A stretch of DNA of 64,000 nt from an uncultured Nitrososphaerales archaeon (GTDB lineage Archaea; Thermoproteota; Nitrososphaeria; Nitrososphaerales; Nitrosocaldaceae): NCBI GenBank assembly GCA_938030895.1, contig CALHIV010000004.1, positions 45,235 to 109,234 on the forward strand, read 5' to 3'. Position numbers and translations under genes: made by a program. The notes below the pieces were generated by a model, which saw nothing but the letters and a program-made list of their open reading frames with translations, made no database searches and had not been told where the DNA came from. Position 1 is the first letter of the stretch, and every line of letters begins with the position of its first letter. Shown here one piece after another: positions 1 to 9,520 of the stretch.

Positions 1-134
1 CTATAACTGCAACAATAGGAAGAGATCTAGGATTCCTTACACAGGAGCAGTTCTCCATAACTGTTATAGCAGTTATATTAAGTGCTGTAGTACCTACAAT
101 AATAGCGAAGAGGTTTGTCCCAAAGAATGTATAG
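1..134 (+). CDS. C-terminal end of a CPA2-type cation/proton antiporter (partial)
   Basis: The frame starting at base 3 is open from the window edge to a TAG at 132-134 and gives 43 residues. They form a hydrophobic helix (ITVIAVILSAVVPTIIA) followed by a basic tail ending in KRFVPKNV. A last helix followed by a short basic tail is how CPA2/Kef-type Na+/H+ antiporters end, and a universal stress protein gene follows 65 bases later on the same strand, a frequent pairing. Only the tail is visible, so the family call is an inference; another polytopic transporter is possible. Confidence 0.5.
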   Translation, partial: ITATIGRDLGFLTQEQFSITVIAVILSAVVPTIIAKRFVPKNV

Positions 135-199
135 GTATGAGATGGTAGGAAGTGCTATATACGAATCGTGGGATAGGATGATGAGAGGAGGTCTAGACT

Positions 200-649
200 A
201 TGATGGATAGAGGTAAAAGGAAGAGGATACTCGCTGCAATAGATACTACGGATAGCGCAAGATACGTTATTGAGAAGACTGCAGAGATTGCAGAGATGGT
301 TGGTGCTGATGTAACTGTTCTAACAGTTGTGGATCTCCCTCTAGTCGCAAGTGAAGGAGAAGTCAATATGGCTAAGATGGTAAGTGAGGAGAAGAAGATC
401 TCTGAGTATCATAGAGAACTCATAGATAGGTACTTTGGGGGTTCTACTGGCATACTTGTGGAGTCTATGATACAGTATGGTGATGCTGGAGATAAGATAT
501 GTGAGATTGCTGAGAGGATCCACGCAGATATGGTTGTTATAGGGAGTAGAGGACTTGGTAGGATAGAGTCTATGCTGCTTGGTAGTGTATCTGAGAAGGT
601 GCTTAGGAAGTGTAGATGCTCAGTACTAGTCGTGAAGGCAGTTATGTGA
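200..649 (+). CDS. Universal stress protein, UspA family, ATP-binding type
   Basis: A 149-residue cytoplasmic single-domain Usp. The N-terminus (KRILAAIDTTDSA) is the first strand with the conserved Asp. Near residue 115 the G-2x-G-9x-G-S nucleotide loop is complete (GSRGLGRIESMLLGS), so this is the ATP-binding class. A strong Shine-Dalgarno (GGAGGT, 187-192) lies 7 bases before ATG 200; a second ATG follows directly at 203. It probably forms a unit with the antiporter that ends at 134, as Usp proteins often accompany or regulate cation transporters. The precise stress or ligand cannot be read from sequence. Confidence 0.9.
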   Translation: MMDRGKRKRILAAIDTTDSARYVIEKTAEIAEMVGADVTVLTVVDLPLVASEGEVNMAKMVSEEKKISEYHRELIDRYFGGSTGILVESMIQYGDAGDKICEIAERIHADMVVIGSRGLGRIESMLLGSVSEKVLRKCRCSVLVVKAVM

Positions 650-663
650 TGGATGGTAATAGA

Positions 664-720
664 GCTATCCATCTACCTATCTATCTACCTATCTATCCAT
701 CCATCCTCCTATCTAACTAA
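664..720. repeat. Degenerate CTAT/CCAT tetranucleotide tract
   Basis: Between the convergent uspA-like and cupin genes lies a pyrimidine-rich run made of ATCT, ACCT and ATCC units (for example ATCTACCTATCTATCTACC). It abuts the cupin stop codon at 721-723. It may act as a T-rich termination region for the plus-strand gene, but its tetranucleotide periodicity looks more like replication slippage. It resembles other short tandem tracts in this window. Confidence 0.6.
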
Positions 721-1071
721 CTATCTCTCCGTGATCGTTAGATCCTCATCCCTACCAGCAAATATGTAGAGTGCAACCAACTCCTTCGTATTGCCATGGA
801 ACTTGTGCCTTGCCCTTGCGGGTACGAATATAACGCTACCATCCTTTACGGGTATATCCTTATCCTCTATCCTTATGAACCCATCTCCCTTTATGATGTA
901 GTACACCTCATCGTTGACATGTGGAGCCTGTGGATCCTCCTCCCCAGGCTTTAAGCGCAATACGCCAACATCCATGCTCCCTCTCTGCAGAAATGTGCAG
1001 CACCAGTCACCATCCCTGATCATCATACGCAGTATATCATCTACATTGTATGCATCGTACTCAACACGCAT
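721..1071 (-). CDS. Small cupin-domain protein
   Basis: A 116-residue single-domain cupin. The first motif region reads APHVNDEVYYIIKGDG, keeping one metal-type His and the Glu, and the second reads PARARHKFHG with a His for the metal site. Strands rich in G, V and I before and after fit a beta barrel. Small cupins bind a divalent metal and act as isomerases, dioxygenases or sensors; nothing here identifies a substrate. It is transcribed divergently from the acetyl-CoA synthetase gene, with under 100 bases between starts. The protein has no signal peptide and is probably cytoplasmic. Confidence 0.8.
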   Translation of the reverse strand: MRVEYDAYNVDDILRMMIRDGDWCCTFLQRGSMDVGVLRLKPGEEDPQAPHVNDEVYYIIKGDGFIRIEDKDIPVKDGSVIFVPARARHKFHGNTKELVALYIFAGRDEDLTITER

Positions 1072-1167
1072 ATATGCACTTGCCTACAAGGTTATTAAAA
1101 TGTTGATGCCCATGTAATGAAGACTATATGACTACATCTTTATTAATTATAGTTGCTTATCTTGATT

Positions 1168-3111
1168 ATGCTCGTAGGTTCGACCAAGATAACGAAGGGT
1201 ACAAGTGATGGTAGGATGCTTATGGATATGAGAGAGCGTGCAGCAAGAGATCCTAATCGCTTCTGGGCTGAACAGGCATCACTACTAGAGTGGTTCAGAT
1301 CATGGGATGAAGTGCTTTATTGGAACCCCCCATTCGCAAAGTGGTTCATAAACGGGCTTATAAACGCATCATACAATGCACTCGATAGGCATACTCCTAG
1401 CAAGGGTGATAAGGTTGCAATATACTGGCAGGGGGAGGATGATGATGAGAGGAGGAGCATAACATACAGGGATATGCATAGAGAGGTCAACAGAGTTGCA
1501 AATGCACTAAAGGGTCTAGGGCTAAGGAAGGGTGATAGGGTAACGATATACATGCCTATGGTACCTGAACTCCCAATAGCAATGCTTGCATGCTCAAGGA
1601 TTGGAGTAATACACTCAGTCGTATTCTCTGGCTTCAGTGCTGGTGCATTGGCAGATAGGCTTAATGACTCTAGATCAAGGCTTATAATAACTGCTGATGG
1701 CTACTATAGAAGGGGCAAGGTTATAAACCTAAAGGATAACGTTGACTCTGCACTAAATGCATGTAAGAGCGTTGAGCATATAATTATACTCAAGAGGCTT
1801 ATAGATGGAAGCAGTAATGCTAGTAGCAGCAAGGGTAGGAGCGATGTACCCTATATAGACTGGCATGATATAGTTGATGATCAAGATGCTAACTGTGAGC
1901 CAGAGATGGTTGAGAGTAATGAGCCACTCTTCATACTCTACACATCCGGCACAACAGGTAAACCAAAGGGTATAGTGCACTCAACTGGAGGCTACCTTAC
2001 ATATGCAAATGCAACGTTCAGATGGATATTTGGGATAAGGGATGAGGATGTGTACTTCTGTACAGCAGATATAGGATGGGTTACAGGGCACTCATATGTT
2101 GTATATGCACCGATGCTTAATGCAACCACAATCATAATGTATGAAGGTACCCCAGACTATCCTTCAGTGCATAGATGGTTCGAGTTGATAGAGAGGTATA
2201 AAGCAACCATATTCTACACAACACCAACTGCATTGAGGATGCTTATGCGCTACAACATAGAATATGCTAAAGCACATAACCTATCATCCCTAAGGTTGTT
2301 GGGCACCGTAGGAGAGCCTATAAACCCTGAGGTCTGGCTCTGGTATTACAAGGTGGTTGGGGAGGAGAGGTGCCCAATAGTCGATACATGGTGGCAGACT
2401 GAGACTGGAGCAGCGATGATAGCGAATGCAGCAGGTATAGAACTCTTGCCCATGAAACCTGGATCTGCAAGCATCCCCTTGCCAGGGATAGATGCTGTTG
2501 TTGTGGATGATGATGGCAATGAGGTTAGAGGAGAGAAGGGTTACCTTATAGTGAAGAGGCCGTGGCCTGGGCTGATGCTTACTATATGGGGGGATGATGA
2601 ACGATACAAGCAGGTATACTGGTCAAGGTTCAGCAACGCATACTATTCTGCAGATTATGCTATAGTGGATGAGGATGGTTACTTCTGGCTTCTAGGTAGA
2701 GCAGATGAGGTCCTGAAGGTTGCCGGCCATAGACTTGGTACCATGGAGGTTGAGAGTGCGATAGTTGCACACCAAGCAGTAGCAGAGGCTGCAGTTATAG
2801 GCAAGGCAGATGCTATCAAGGGAGAGGGCATAGTTGTATTCGTAGTCCCAAAGCAGGGCTATGCAGATTACAATGAGTTAAGGGTATCGATAATGAAGCA
2901 TGTAGAGAATACTCTTGGTCCAATAGCAAGGCCAGAGCAGATATACTTTGTAGGCAAGTTGCCAAAGACAAGGAGCGGGAAGATAATGCGTAGAGTACTC
3001 AAGGCTATAGTTAATAATGCGCAGATTGGTGATACAACCACACTTGAGGATGAGGCATCTATAGATGAGGTTAGAAGGATATATGAGGAGTTCAAGAAGG
3101 TAACTGGGTGA
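1168..3111 (+). CDS. acs: AMP-forming acetyl-CoA synthetase (or close acyl-CoA synthetase)
   Basis: About 647 residues, full length for Acs. It converts acetate (or a short acyl acid), ATP and CoA to acyl-CoA, AMP and PPi. The adenylate-forming motif TSGTTGKPKG is near residue 259, the WWQTETG motif near 408 contains the Trp that closes the acetate pocket, and PKTRSGKIMRR near 600 carries the catalytic, acetylatable Lys. ATG 1168 is preferred over TTG 1153 because the box TTTATTAATTATA (1139-1151) sits about 26 bases upstream, giving a leaderless transcript. A serine/asparagine-rich insert lies near 1809-1848. In AOA the carbon cycle uses ADP-forming synthetases, so this enzyme may assimilate free acetate or propionate; 3-hydroxypropionate is a possible alternative substrate. 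Confidence 0.88.
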   Translation: MLVGSTKITKGTSDGRMLMDMRERAARDPNRFWAEQASLLEWFRSWDEVLYWNPPFAKWFINGLINASYNALDRHTPSKGDKVAIYWQGEDDDERRSITYRDMHREVNRVANALKGLGLRKGDRVTIYMPMVPELPIAMLACSRIGVIHSVVFSGFSAGALADRLNDSRSRLIITADGYYRRGKVINLKDNVDSALNACKSVEHIIILKRLIDGSSNASSSKGRSDVPYIDWHDIVDDQDANCEPEMVESNEPLFILYTSGTTGKPKGIVHSTGGYLTYANATFRWIFGIRDEDVYFCTADIGWVTGHSYVVYAPMLNATTIIMYEGTPDYPSVHRWFELIERYKATIFYTTPTALRMLMRYNIEYAKAHNLSSLRLLGTVGEPINPEVWLWYYKVVGEERCPIVDTWWQTETGAAMIANAAGIELLPMKPGSASIPLPGIDAVVVDDDGNEVRGEKGYLIVKRPWPGLMLTIWGDDERYKQVYWSRFSNAYYSADYAIVDEDGYFWLLGRADEVLKVAGHRLGTMEVESAIVAHQAVAEAAVIGKADAIKGEGIVVFVVPKQGYADYNELRVSIMKHVENTLGPIARPEQIYFVGKLPKTRSGKIMRRVLKAIVNNAQIGDTTTLEDEASIDEVRRIYEEFKKVTG

Positions 3112-3140
3112 TTCATGTGCTAGTGAGTTGAATTAATGGG

Positions 3141-4601
3141 TTAGTGAGTTGAATTAATATAGTGAGTTAATGAGCCTATTGGTTCAGTAATCATAGGTGT
3201 AGTAGCAATGGAGTAGATTGGGCATCTATCCTTATCTACTACCTCCTTTATGAATACGGCCCTGGCTTCTAACTGTTCTTCCATTACTCCTCCTTGCTTT
3301 ACTGTGGGTAATTTGGTACCTACAAGTTTGAACGTTACTGTACAGCCATTGCTTATACTATCACCAGACTCCAATACCACTGGTCTACTTGCCTCTGTTG
3401 GGTACTTTTGGTAGTTTATTGCAGTAACAGAACCATCTTCACGTATATCCATCACCATGACTGGGCCATCACTTGCCCCTATACCAAGTTGAGTCTGTGT
3501 ATATTCTACACGTATGCCATCGAATAATATAAGCATCCTCTTCACATCGAACTCTCTCCCATCGACTAGCATATGCATATCATCATCGTAATCTATGCTT
3601 ATTGCAATTCTATCCCTTTCTGTAATTGCATTGAAGCATACATCATAGATGCCTATACATTCTTCATGCTCTATCCTGAACGCTGTTACCTTCTCACTCA
3701 CCATGAATCCCTTCATACTACGCTCATTCCATACTATTATCATCCTTCTCCCATCATCACCGTATGCCCTTACCGCACCATGCTCTATCGCTATGCTCTT
3801 TGATATCAGAAGTGTTATGGTATAATCATCCTTATCAATCCCCTTATCTATAACCGGGTATGGCTGTACATCTAGCAGTCTTAGAGTATAACCAATGACC
3901 CTTACTGCACTCTTATGCCTATCCCCAACCGCAAGATCTAGATGCATGCTTCCATAAACGCTTGTCACCTCAAGCAGAACTGTTGCACTCCCAGCACGTA
4001 TACAGTATGCATTTATAGGACATCTTGAATCCTCCAGAATATCAACGAACCTAACAAGTATCGAGTCTCTCTCATCTATCATTATTCTAGCGCTCTGCCC
4101 TATTGGTAATGTGAATGGCTCATCAGAAATGGCAGATACACCATCGTATACACTGAATACCAATTCCTTTGAGATACTCTCCATCCTACCATCTATGAAG
4201 TAAGTGAATTTTACATCTGCTCTTACGCTACCTGCAGACACTGCCCTATACACTATACCAGATGAGGGACCTGTAACCTCCACGCTCTCACCTGGGTTAA
4301 GTTCATGAACAGTAAATCCAAGGCATGATGGTACGCTCTCTACACTGACATGCTTATCAAACTCTACAGAGAGTGGGGACTCGCATAGTCCCTTGTATGT
4401 TATAACATTATTGCTATTATTAGCAACTATAGCCCTTATCCTGAACTCATCTCCTACGATCACCTGAGTAGGCACTGTCCAGATATAGAGTAGATCTACC
4501 CTATTGCCATTGTTGCCCCCATAAGATCTATTTATAAAGGATGAGAAGGGTATGAGCAAAAGTATAACAACTATTGCGCCAACCCTTATAACAGCCCTCA
4601 T
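3141..4601 (-). CDS. Large secreted or membrane-anchored protein of unknown function
   Basis: 486 residues. The N-terminus (MRAVIRVGAIVVILLLIPFSSF) is a signal peptide or anchor, so the rest is extracytoplasmic. Residues about 35-140 look like an immunoglobulin-type beta domain (VDLLYIWTVP, then VELNPGESVEVTGP-like strands). A segment near 190 reads DSRCPINAYCIRAGSATVLLEV, a pattern with paired Cys seen in many secreted beta proteins. The C-terminal part has further beta-rich stretches and Cys residues. I recognise no catalytic motif. It stands alone between convergent acs and the following small zinc-ribbon gene on the same strand. A cell-surface or binding role is inferred only from the architecture. 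Confidence 0.7.
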   Translation of the reverse strand: MRAVIRVGAIVVILLLIPFSSFINRSYGGNNGNRVDLLYIWTVPTQVIVGDEFRIRAIVANNSNNVITYKGLCESPLSVEFDKHVSVESVPSCLGFTVHELNPGESVEVTGPSSGIVYRAVSAGSVRADVKFTYFIDGRMESISKELVFSVYDGVSAISDEPFTLPIGQSARIMIDERDSILVRFVDILEDSRCPINAYCIRAGSATVLLEVTSVYGSMHLDLAVGDRHKSAVRVIGYTLRLLDVQPYPVIDKGIDKDDYTITLLISKSIAIEHGAVRAYGDDGRRMIIVWNERSMKGFMVSEKVTAFRIEHEECIGIYDVCFNAITERDRIAISIDYDDDMHMLVDGREFDVKRMLILFDGIRVEYTQTQLGIGASDGPVMVMDIREDGSVTAINYQKYPTEASRPVVLESGDSISNGCTVTFKLVGTKLPTVKQGGVMEEQLEARAVFIKEVVDKDRCPIYSIATTPMITEPIGSLTHYINSTH

Positions 4602-4655
4602 ATTACATCTATCGAATCAAGAGGTCTAGCATAGCGAGATATAGGCTTATATACT

Positions 4656-4874
4656 CTATAACTTATGCTCATTCTCAGCATGCTCGAACCCACAGTAAGG
4701 GCATCTTGAGCCTCTGAACTTGTTACCACAGGATAAGCATATACCGAGCGTATCTGTAACCTTCTTACTACTATAACCTCTGCTATAGCCTACACGCATA
4801 CTCTTCTCTCCCTTCAATAATACTATCAGTACTATTATTATCAACAGACCTACTACAACATACACCCAGACCAT
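4656..4874 (-). CDS. Small membrane protein with C-terminal zinc ribbon
   Basis: 72 residues: one transmembrane helix at residues 2-20 (VWVYVVVGLLIIIVLIVLL), a basic linker, then a four-Cys zinc ribbon CLSCGNKFRGSRCPYCG. The ribbon should lie in the cytoplasm. A second protein in this window (32238-32534) has the same plan and a very similar ribbon (CINCGHRFKGGSCPRCG). No function is known from sequence; such ribbons commonly mediate protein contacts. Confidence 0.7.
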   Translation of the reverse strand: MVWVYVVVGLLIIIVLIVLLKGEKSMRVGYSRGYSSKKVTDTLGICLSCGNKFRGSRCPYCGFEHAENEHKL

Positions 4875-4990
4875 ACCATTCTTATGGATAATAAATTATA
4901 TTAATCTTTCATGCTTCGCTCGATTAACGCTAGTATGGTAACCTTAACTCTAGGCCTTAACTTTAATAATCCCCTAACGAAAGTAAGTAT

Positions 4991-6184
4991 GTGTTCAGTA
5001 TAAAGAATATAGGGCTGAGGAACGTGGAGGTAGCAGATACCAAGTTATGCCTCATAGATGGGGAGAATGGTAGGCTACTCTACAGGGGCTATGATATATT
5101 CGATCTTGCAAAGAACTCCACGTTCGAGGAGACCTCATACCTCCTACTCTATGGAGATCTACCAACCAAGGAGCAGTTGGATGAGTTCGATGAACAGCTT
5201 AGAAGGGCTAGAGCATTACCTAGAGAGGTTATAGATGCCATGATACATAGGGCAAGGGGCGCAAGACCTATGGATGTGCTTATCTCTTCAGTTGCAATGC
5301 TGGCAGATTACGACTCTATGGATGAGAGTAAACCAGCAAATATAGAGAGGAGCATAAACCTCATAGCAAGACTGCCTACTATAGTTGCTACATGGGATGC
5401 GATAAGGAGTAACAGACCGATACCTGAGCCCAATCCAGATCTCTCACATGCTGCAAATACACTCTACATGCTTCTAGGGAGCGTGCCAGACAAGGAGATT
5501 GCAAGGATGTTCGATGTATGCCTTATACTCCATGCTGAGCATAGTTTCAATGCATCGACATTTGCTGCAAGACAGGTAGCATCTACAAGGGCGCATATGT
5601 ATGCATGTATATGTGCTGCTATAGCAGCCTTATCTGGAGACTTGCATGGTGGTGCTAACGTTGCCGTTATGAAGAACCTCCTAGAGATAGGGGATGAGAG
5701 CAAGGTTGAGGAGTGGGTTAAGGCAAGGTTGGATGCTGGAGATAAGATAATGGGCCTTGGGCATGCTGTATACAAGACTGATGACCCTAGAGCAAAGATC
5801 TTGAGGGAGATGAGCAGAAGGCTAGCAGCAAGGACAGGTAGCAAGTGGTACTCCATAACAAGCAGGATGGAGCAGGTAACGAAGGATGAGGTTAAGAGGA
5901 GAAGGGGGGTTGAGATATATGCAAATGTTGATCTATACAGTGCATCTGTCTACTACACAATGGATATACCAATAGACCTCTACACATGCATATTTGCAAT
6001 AGCAAGGATATCTGGATGGTGTGCGCATGTGATAGAGGAGAAGTTTGCAGAGGCACAGCCTAAACCAGTACTTTACAGGCCAGCAGCAACATACGTTGGG
6101 AGGTACTGTGGACCTCTAGGCTGCGAGTATGTGCCAGTACAGAAGAGGAGTAATAATGGGGTAACAAGTAAGAAGCATAGTTAG
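4991..6184 (+). CDS. gltA: Citrate synthase
   Basis: 397 residues, the length of the short archaeal/type I citrate synthase. It condenses acetyl-CoA and oxaloacetate to citrate. The three catalytic regions are present: the substrate His in LHAEHSFNAST near 181-190 with DLHGGAN following, the catalytic His in GLGHAVYKTDDPRA near 255, and the Asp in ANVDLYSA near 312. The start is GTG 4991; the box CTTTAATAA (4964-4972) lies about 25 bases upstream, fitting a leaderless start. In AOA citrate synthase opens the oxidative part of an incomplete TCA route to 2-oxoglutarate. The tail (KRSNNGVTSKKHS) is low in complexity and probably disordered. Confidence 0.95.
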   Translation: MFSIKNIGLRNVEVADTKLCLIDGENGRLLYRGYDIFDLAKNSTFEETSYLLLYGDLPTKEQLDEFDEQLRRARALPREVIDAMIHRARGARPMDVLISSVAMLADYDSMDESKPANIERSINLIARLPTIVATWDAIRSNRPIPEPNPDLSHAANTLYMLLGSVPDKEIARMFDVCLILHAEHSFNASTFAARQVASTRAHMYACICAAIAALSGDLHGGANVAVMKNLLEIGDESKVEEWVKARLDAGDKIMGLGHAVYKTDDPRAKILREMSRRLAARTGSKWYSITSRMEQVTKDEVKRRRGVEIYANVDLYSASVYYTMDIPIDLYTCIFAIARISGWCAHVIEEKFAEAQPKPVLYRPAATYVGRYCGPLGCEYVPVQKRSNNGVTSKKHS

Positions 6185-6251
6185 AAGGTTTTATGGACCT
6201 GCTATACATACGAGAGATTAGTTTAAGTATACATGCTCATTAACCTATGCC

Positions 6252-7349
6252 ATGAGGGCAGCAGTACTAAGATCTGTAGAGTCTGGACTCTGCATAGAGG
6301 AGTTGAATGATCCAAAGCCAAAGGATAATGAAGTACTGATAAGGGTGAATGCTGTAGGGCTATGCCATACAGATCTACATGTGCTTAGAGGGCATATACC
6401 ATTTCCATTACCAGCCGTACTTGGGCATGAGGTCTCTGGCATAGTTGAGAGTGTAGGTAATGGTGTTGATAACATACAGAGAGGGGATAGGGTCGTTGGG
6501 CCATTCATACTACCATGCGGGAAGTGTAGGTTATGCATTAGAGGCAATGAAGACCTATGTGAGAACTTTTATAACTATAACAGGCTTAGAGGAGTCTACT
6601 ACGACGGTACAAGCAGGTTAACAGCAAAGGATGGTAGTACTGTGTACATGTACTCCATGGCTGCACATGCAGAGTACTCTGTTATACCAGCCACATCTGT
6701 ATTCAAGGTACCAGATAACATGAACCTAGATGATGCCTCGATCCTAGGATGTGCAATAATGACTGCGTATGGGGCATGTAGAAATGCGTCTCTTAAGCCA
6801 GCAGAGCAGGTTGCTGTATACGGTATAGGTGGTGTAGGGAGCAATGTTGTGCAGATAGCGAGCAAGGTATTCAATACCGATGTAATAGCAGTAGATATAA
6901 GGGATGAGAAGTTGGAGTATGCAAAGAGCCTTGGAGCAAGGCATGTTATAAACTCGAAGAAGGATGACCCTGTTAAAGCAATAATGGAGATAACGGATGG
7001 AAGGGGTGTAGATGCTGCTATAGAGGTTATAGGGATGAAGGAGACCATAGGTGCTGCTATAAGATCTGTAAGGTCTGGAGGAAGAGCAGTGCTTGTAGGA
7101 TTATCATCAAAGGGTAATGAAGCAGGATTTGAGATAAACTTCTTAGTAAGGAAGGGTGTACATATAATAGGCTCTTATGGAGGGAAGCCTAGAATAGATA
7201 TGCCAGATATAATAGCGTTGGTAAGCAAAGGGGCAATAGATGTTGCTAACATGATATCAGAGAGGTTCAAACTTGAAGAGGTCAATGAAGCGTTTGAGAA
7301 GTTGGAGAAGGGTGGTATAAGGGGTAGAGCTGTGATAAAGGTTGCCTGA
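6252..7349 (+). CDS. Zinc-dependent alcohol dehydrogenase, medium chain (MDR) family
   Basis: 365 residues. GHEVSGIVESVG near 58 holds the catalytic zinc His/Glu region with CHTD before it, CGKCRLCIRGNEDLC near 90-104 supplies the four structural zinc Cys, and GIGGVGS near 191-197 is the NAD(P) Rossmann loop. In AOA and Sulfolobales enzymes of this class reduce malonic or succinic semialdehyde in the 3-hydroxypropionate/4-hydroxybutyrate cycle. That role is plausible here near acs and gltA but the substrate cannot be read from sequence; a general alcohol/aldehyde dehydrogenase is the alternative. ATG 6252 lies about 26 bases after an A/T-rich box (AGTTTAAGTATA, 6220-6231). Confidence 0.88.
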   Translation: MRAAVLRSVESGLCIEELNDPKPKDNEVLIRVNAVGLCHTDLHVLRGHIPFPLPAVLGHEVSGIVESVGNGVDNIQRGDRVVGPFILPCGKCRLCIRGNEDLCENFYNYNRLRGVYYDGTSRLTAKDGSTVYMYSMAAHAEYSVIPATSVFKVPDNMNLDDASILGCAIMTAYGACRNASLKPAEQVAVYGIGGVGSNVVQIASKVFNTDVIAVDIRDEKLEYAKSLGARHVINSKKDDPVKAIMEITDGRGVDAAIEVIGMKETIGAAIRSVRSGGRAVLVGLSSKGNEAGFEINFLVRKGVHIIGSYGGKPRIDMPDIIALVSKGAIDVANMISERFKLEEVNEAFEKLEKGGIRGRAVIKVA

Positions 7350-7445
7350 GACGGATTATGTACATACACTATCACGCTAAATCTCTGCAATATATACCCA
7401 TTCTTTAATTTAGTCATTACGAATTAGTTTATTAGTAACCTGTAT

Positions 7446-8546
7446 ATGAGTAATTGCATGGTTAGAGATGGAAGGATAAAGTTTGGGATACAGAATGGGT
7501 TGAACGTTGCTAGGCTAGGACTTGGGGAGGATCAACAACTCATGGCATACATGCTTGCTGATAGACTAGATTACGACTCTGTATGGAGTATGGACCATAC
7601 AAATGTACCTCAGTGGCCAAAGGCAATAGTTAACGATGCTTGGATACTCCTTGCTGCTGCATCCCAAGTTACCAAGAAGGTAATGCTTGGAACCTGTGTT
7701 ACAGATGCTGTTAGAAGGCATCCATCTACAGTAGCGCTCCAGACGGTAACACTCGACAGGGTATCGAAGGGTAGAGCGATACTAGGCATAGGTGCTGGTG
7801 AGGCACAGAATATAAACGACTTTGGGATACAATGGGATAAGCCTGTATCGAGGTTGGAGGAGCAGTTACAGGTTATACAGTTGCTCTTCCAGTCCTCTCC
7901 AGATGATAGAGTGAACTTTGAAGGGAAGTTCTATAAACTCAATAATGCGTGTCTACAGGCAAAGAGCATACAGCAGCCAAGACCCCCAATCTTCATAGCG
8001 GCAGGTGCACAGAGAACGCTAGAGATAACAGCAAAGTATGGGGATGGATGGCTACCAATAGCATATACGCCAGAGTTGTATGAGCACCATTCAAGGATAA
8101 TAGCTGAGAAGGCAAAGGCTCATGGCAGAGAGGATGTGGTTGAGCGCTGTCTAGACTTCGATGTTTACTTTACAGATGATCCTGATGAAGCATGGCTCAA
8201 ACTAAGGAGTGCAGTGAAGGTAAGCCTCTACAAACCCGAACTTCTCAAGGTCTATAGCATGGAGATGCCGAAGGACTTTGACTTTAGGCAGTACTTCACA
8301 GAGTATGCCATGTCAAGACCAGATCTCATGCAGAAGATGAGGGAGGCAGCACAACAGATCCCTGATAGTATTGCTAGAACAGCAATAGGTATAGGGAAGC
8401 CAGATGATGTAATACAGAGCATAGAGAGGTTTATAAAGGCTGGGGTTGAGCACTTTATAATAAGGTTCTGGGGCGAGGGCTACTACAAGAACATAGAACT
8501 CTTTGGTAAGAAGGTCATCCCATACTTCAGGGACTCACACAAGTGA
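7446..8546 (+). CDS. Luciferase-like (LLM) flavin/F420-dependent oxidoreductase
   Basis: 366 residues with the bacterial-luciferase TIM-barrel plan. The N-terminus (KFGIQNG), VWSMDH near 40, LGTCVTDAVRRHPS near 80, GRAILGIGAGEAQN near 105 and RPPIFIAAGAQRTLEI near 180 match the F420/FMN family that contains methylene-H4MPT reductase and F420-dependent glucose-6-phosphate dehydrogenase. AOA make F420, so F420 is the likely cofactor, with FMN as the alternative. The substrate is unknown. An A/T box (GTTTATTAG, 7428-7436) precedes ATG 7446. The gene follows the alcohol dehydrogenase by 96 bases on the same strand but seems separately transcribed. Confidence 0.85.
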   Translation: MSNCMVRDGRIKFGIQNGLNVARLGLGEDQQLMAYMLADRLDYDSVWSMDHTNVPQWPKAIVNDAWILLAAASQVTKKVMLGTCVTDAVRRHPSTVALQTVTLDRVSKGRAILGIGAGEAQNINDFGIQWDKPVSRLEEQLQVIQLLFQSSPDDRVNFEGKFYKLNNACLQAKSIQQPRPPIFIAAGAQRTLEITAKYGDGWLPIAYTPELYEHHSRIIAEKAKAHGREDVVERCLDFDVYFTDDPDEAWLKLRSAVKVSLYKPELLKVYSMEMPKDFDFRQYFTEYAMSRPDLMQKMREAAQQIPDSIARTAIGIGKPDDVIQSIERFIKAGVEHFIIRFWGEGYYKNIELFGKKVIPYFRDSHK

Positions 8547-8592
8547 GTGTACGAATATCATGAATCTATCGATGCAATATAGCGTAATGTAA

Positions 8593-9432
8593 CTAATGAG
8601 CAGACATGAGATACTTCATCTCAGGGAATCTTTTCACCATCAGACCAACCTCTATAAGGTATGGTGTCAACTCCTCAACCCTTATACGCCTCAGTATAGG
8701 ACTCTTTACCACTGTGTTCTCATTCAATGGGTTACCATAGGCTAGAGGAGAGAGTGATGGTAGAACTATGATGCTCTTACCCCTCCTCTTATGGATATTC
8801 TTACCACTACTTGTACCATCATGACCTAATGTACGATCACAGCTCATAATACCATATAGGAATGCCTTGAACCTGTGCTTTGTACCAACTTCGTCCTTGA
8901 TCGCTACTGATGGGTGCTCATGCCCCATAACCACAAGCCTTACGTTGGTAGATTCATCATAGATAACCTCGCTCTCCATATGACCATGGATGAGAAGTAT
9001 ACTGCTACCATCGTTACACTCAAGCAGTAAATGAGGATCGTGTAGTCTCACACTCAACTCCCTCAGTATGTAGATTATGTAGTTATCATGGTTGCCCCTT
9101 ACAACCTCCAACTCACAGTTGCTCTTGCGTAGAGCATTAACAAGCTTCTTCAGGGAGTACCACTCATCTGCACTTGGCTTACCGAACTCATGTTTTACAT
9201 CCCCAAGTATGATAACCCTTCTGCATGATAGCTCTCTTACTGGTCCAAGTATGCAGTCTATTATATGCTGGGTAACAGGGTATGGTATATGTATACCCAA
9301 TCTCTCTCTATGCTCCTCCAACCCTAGATGCGTATCAGCGAAGAGAAGTGTATCATGCTCCTCTAGGTACACACATGGGTATGGACTTACTATACTGACA
9401 CCATCCTCCAACTCCATCAGTTCTATACCCAT
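8593..9432 (-). CDS. Metallophosphoesterase of the Lhr-associated (MPE/PdeM-like) family
   Basis: 279 residues of the calcineurin-like fold. All five metal motifs are visible in order: FADTHLG (DxH), LGDVKHEFG (GDxxH), RGNHDN, IHGHME and MGHEHP. Archaeal homologues are annotated as ICC/SbcD-related phosphoesterases. In bacteria a relative (MPE) with manganese-dependent nuclease activity is coded beside Lhr helicase, an MBL exonuclease and an ATP-dependent ligase. Here it is the third gene of a minus-strand set after the MBL nuclease and Lhr, so a shared nucleic-acid repair role is inferred. An insert near residue 210 (HDGTSSGKNIHKRRGKS) is low complexity. ATG 9432 has no competing upstream start. 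Confidence 0.85.
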   Translation of the reverse strand: MGIELMELEDGVSIVSPYPCVYLEEHDTLLFADTHLGLEEHRERLGIHIPYPVTQHIIDCILGPVRELSCRRVIILGDVKHEFGKPSADEWYSLKKLVNALRKSNCELEVVRGNHDNYIIYILRELSVRLHDPHLLLECNDGSSILLIHGHMESEVIYDESTNVRLVVMGHEHPSVAIKDEVGTKHRFKAFLYGIMSCDRTLGHDGTSSGKNIHKRRGKSIIVLPSLSPLAYGNPLNENTVVKSPILRRIRVEELTPYLIEVGLMVKRFPEMKYLMSAH

Positions 9433-9482
9433 CTGTGCCCCATTAGTAGATTGGTGATGATAGAGTATATTCTTATTTGTGG

Positions 9483-9520
9483 TTAATTAATTAGTTAATT
9501 AGTTAATTAGTTAATTAGTT
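9483..9520. repeat. TTAATTAG tandem repeat between lhr and the phosphoesterase gene
   Basis: The stretch holds about four and a half head-to-tail copies of an 8-base unit TTAATTAG, ending at the lhr stop codon (9519-9521). TTAATTAA-type units are self-complementary, so the run can form several small hairpins. It may be a slippage product or a processing or termination signal between the two genes. Confidence 0.8.
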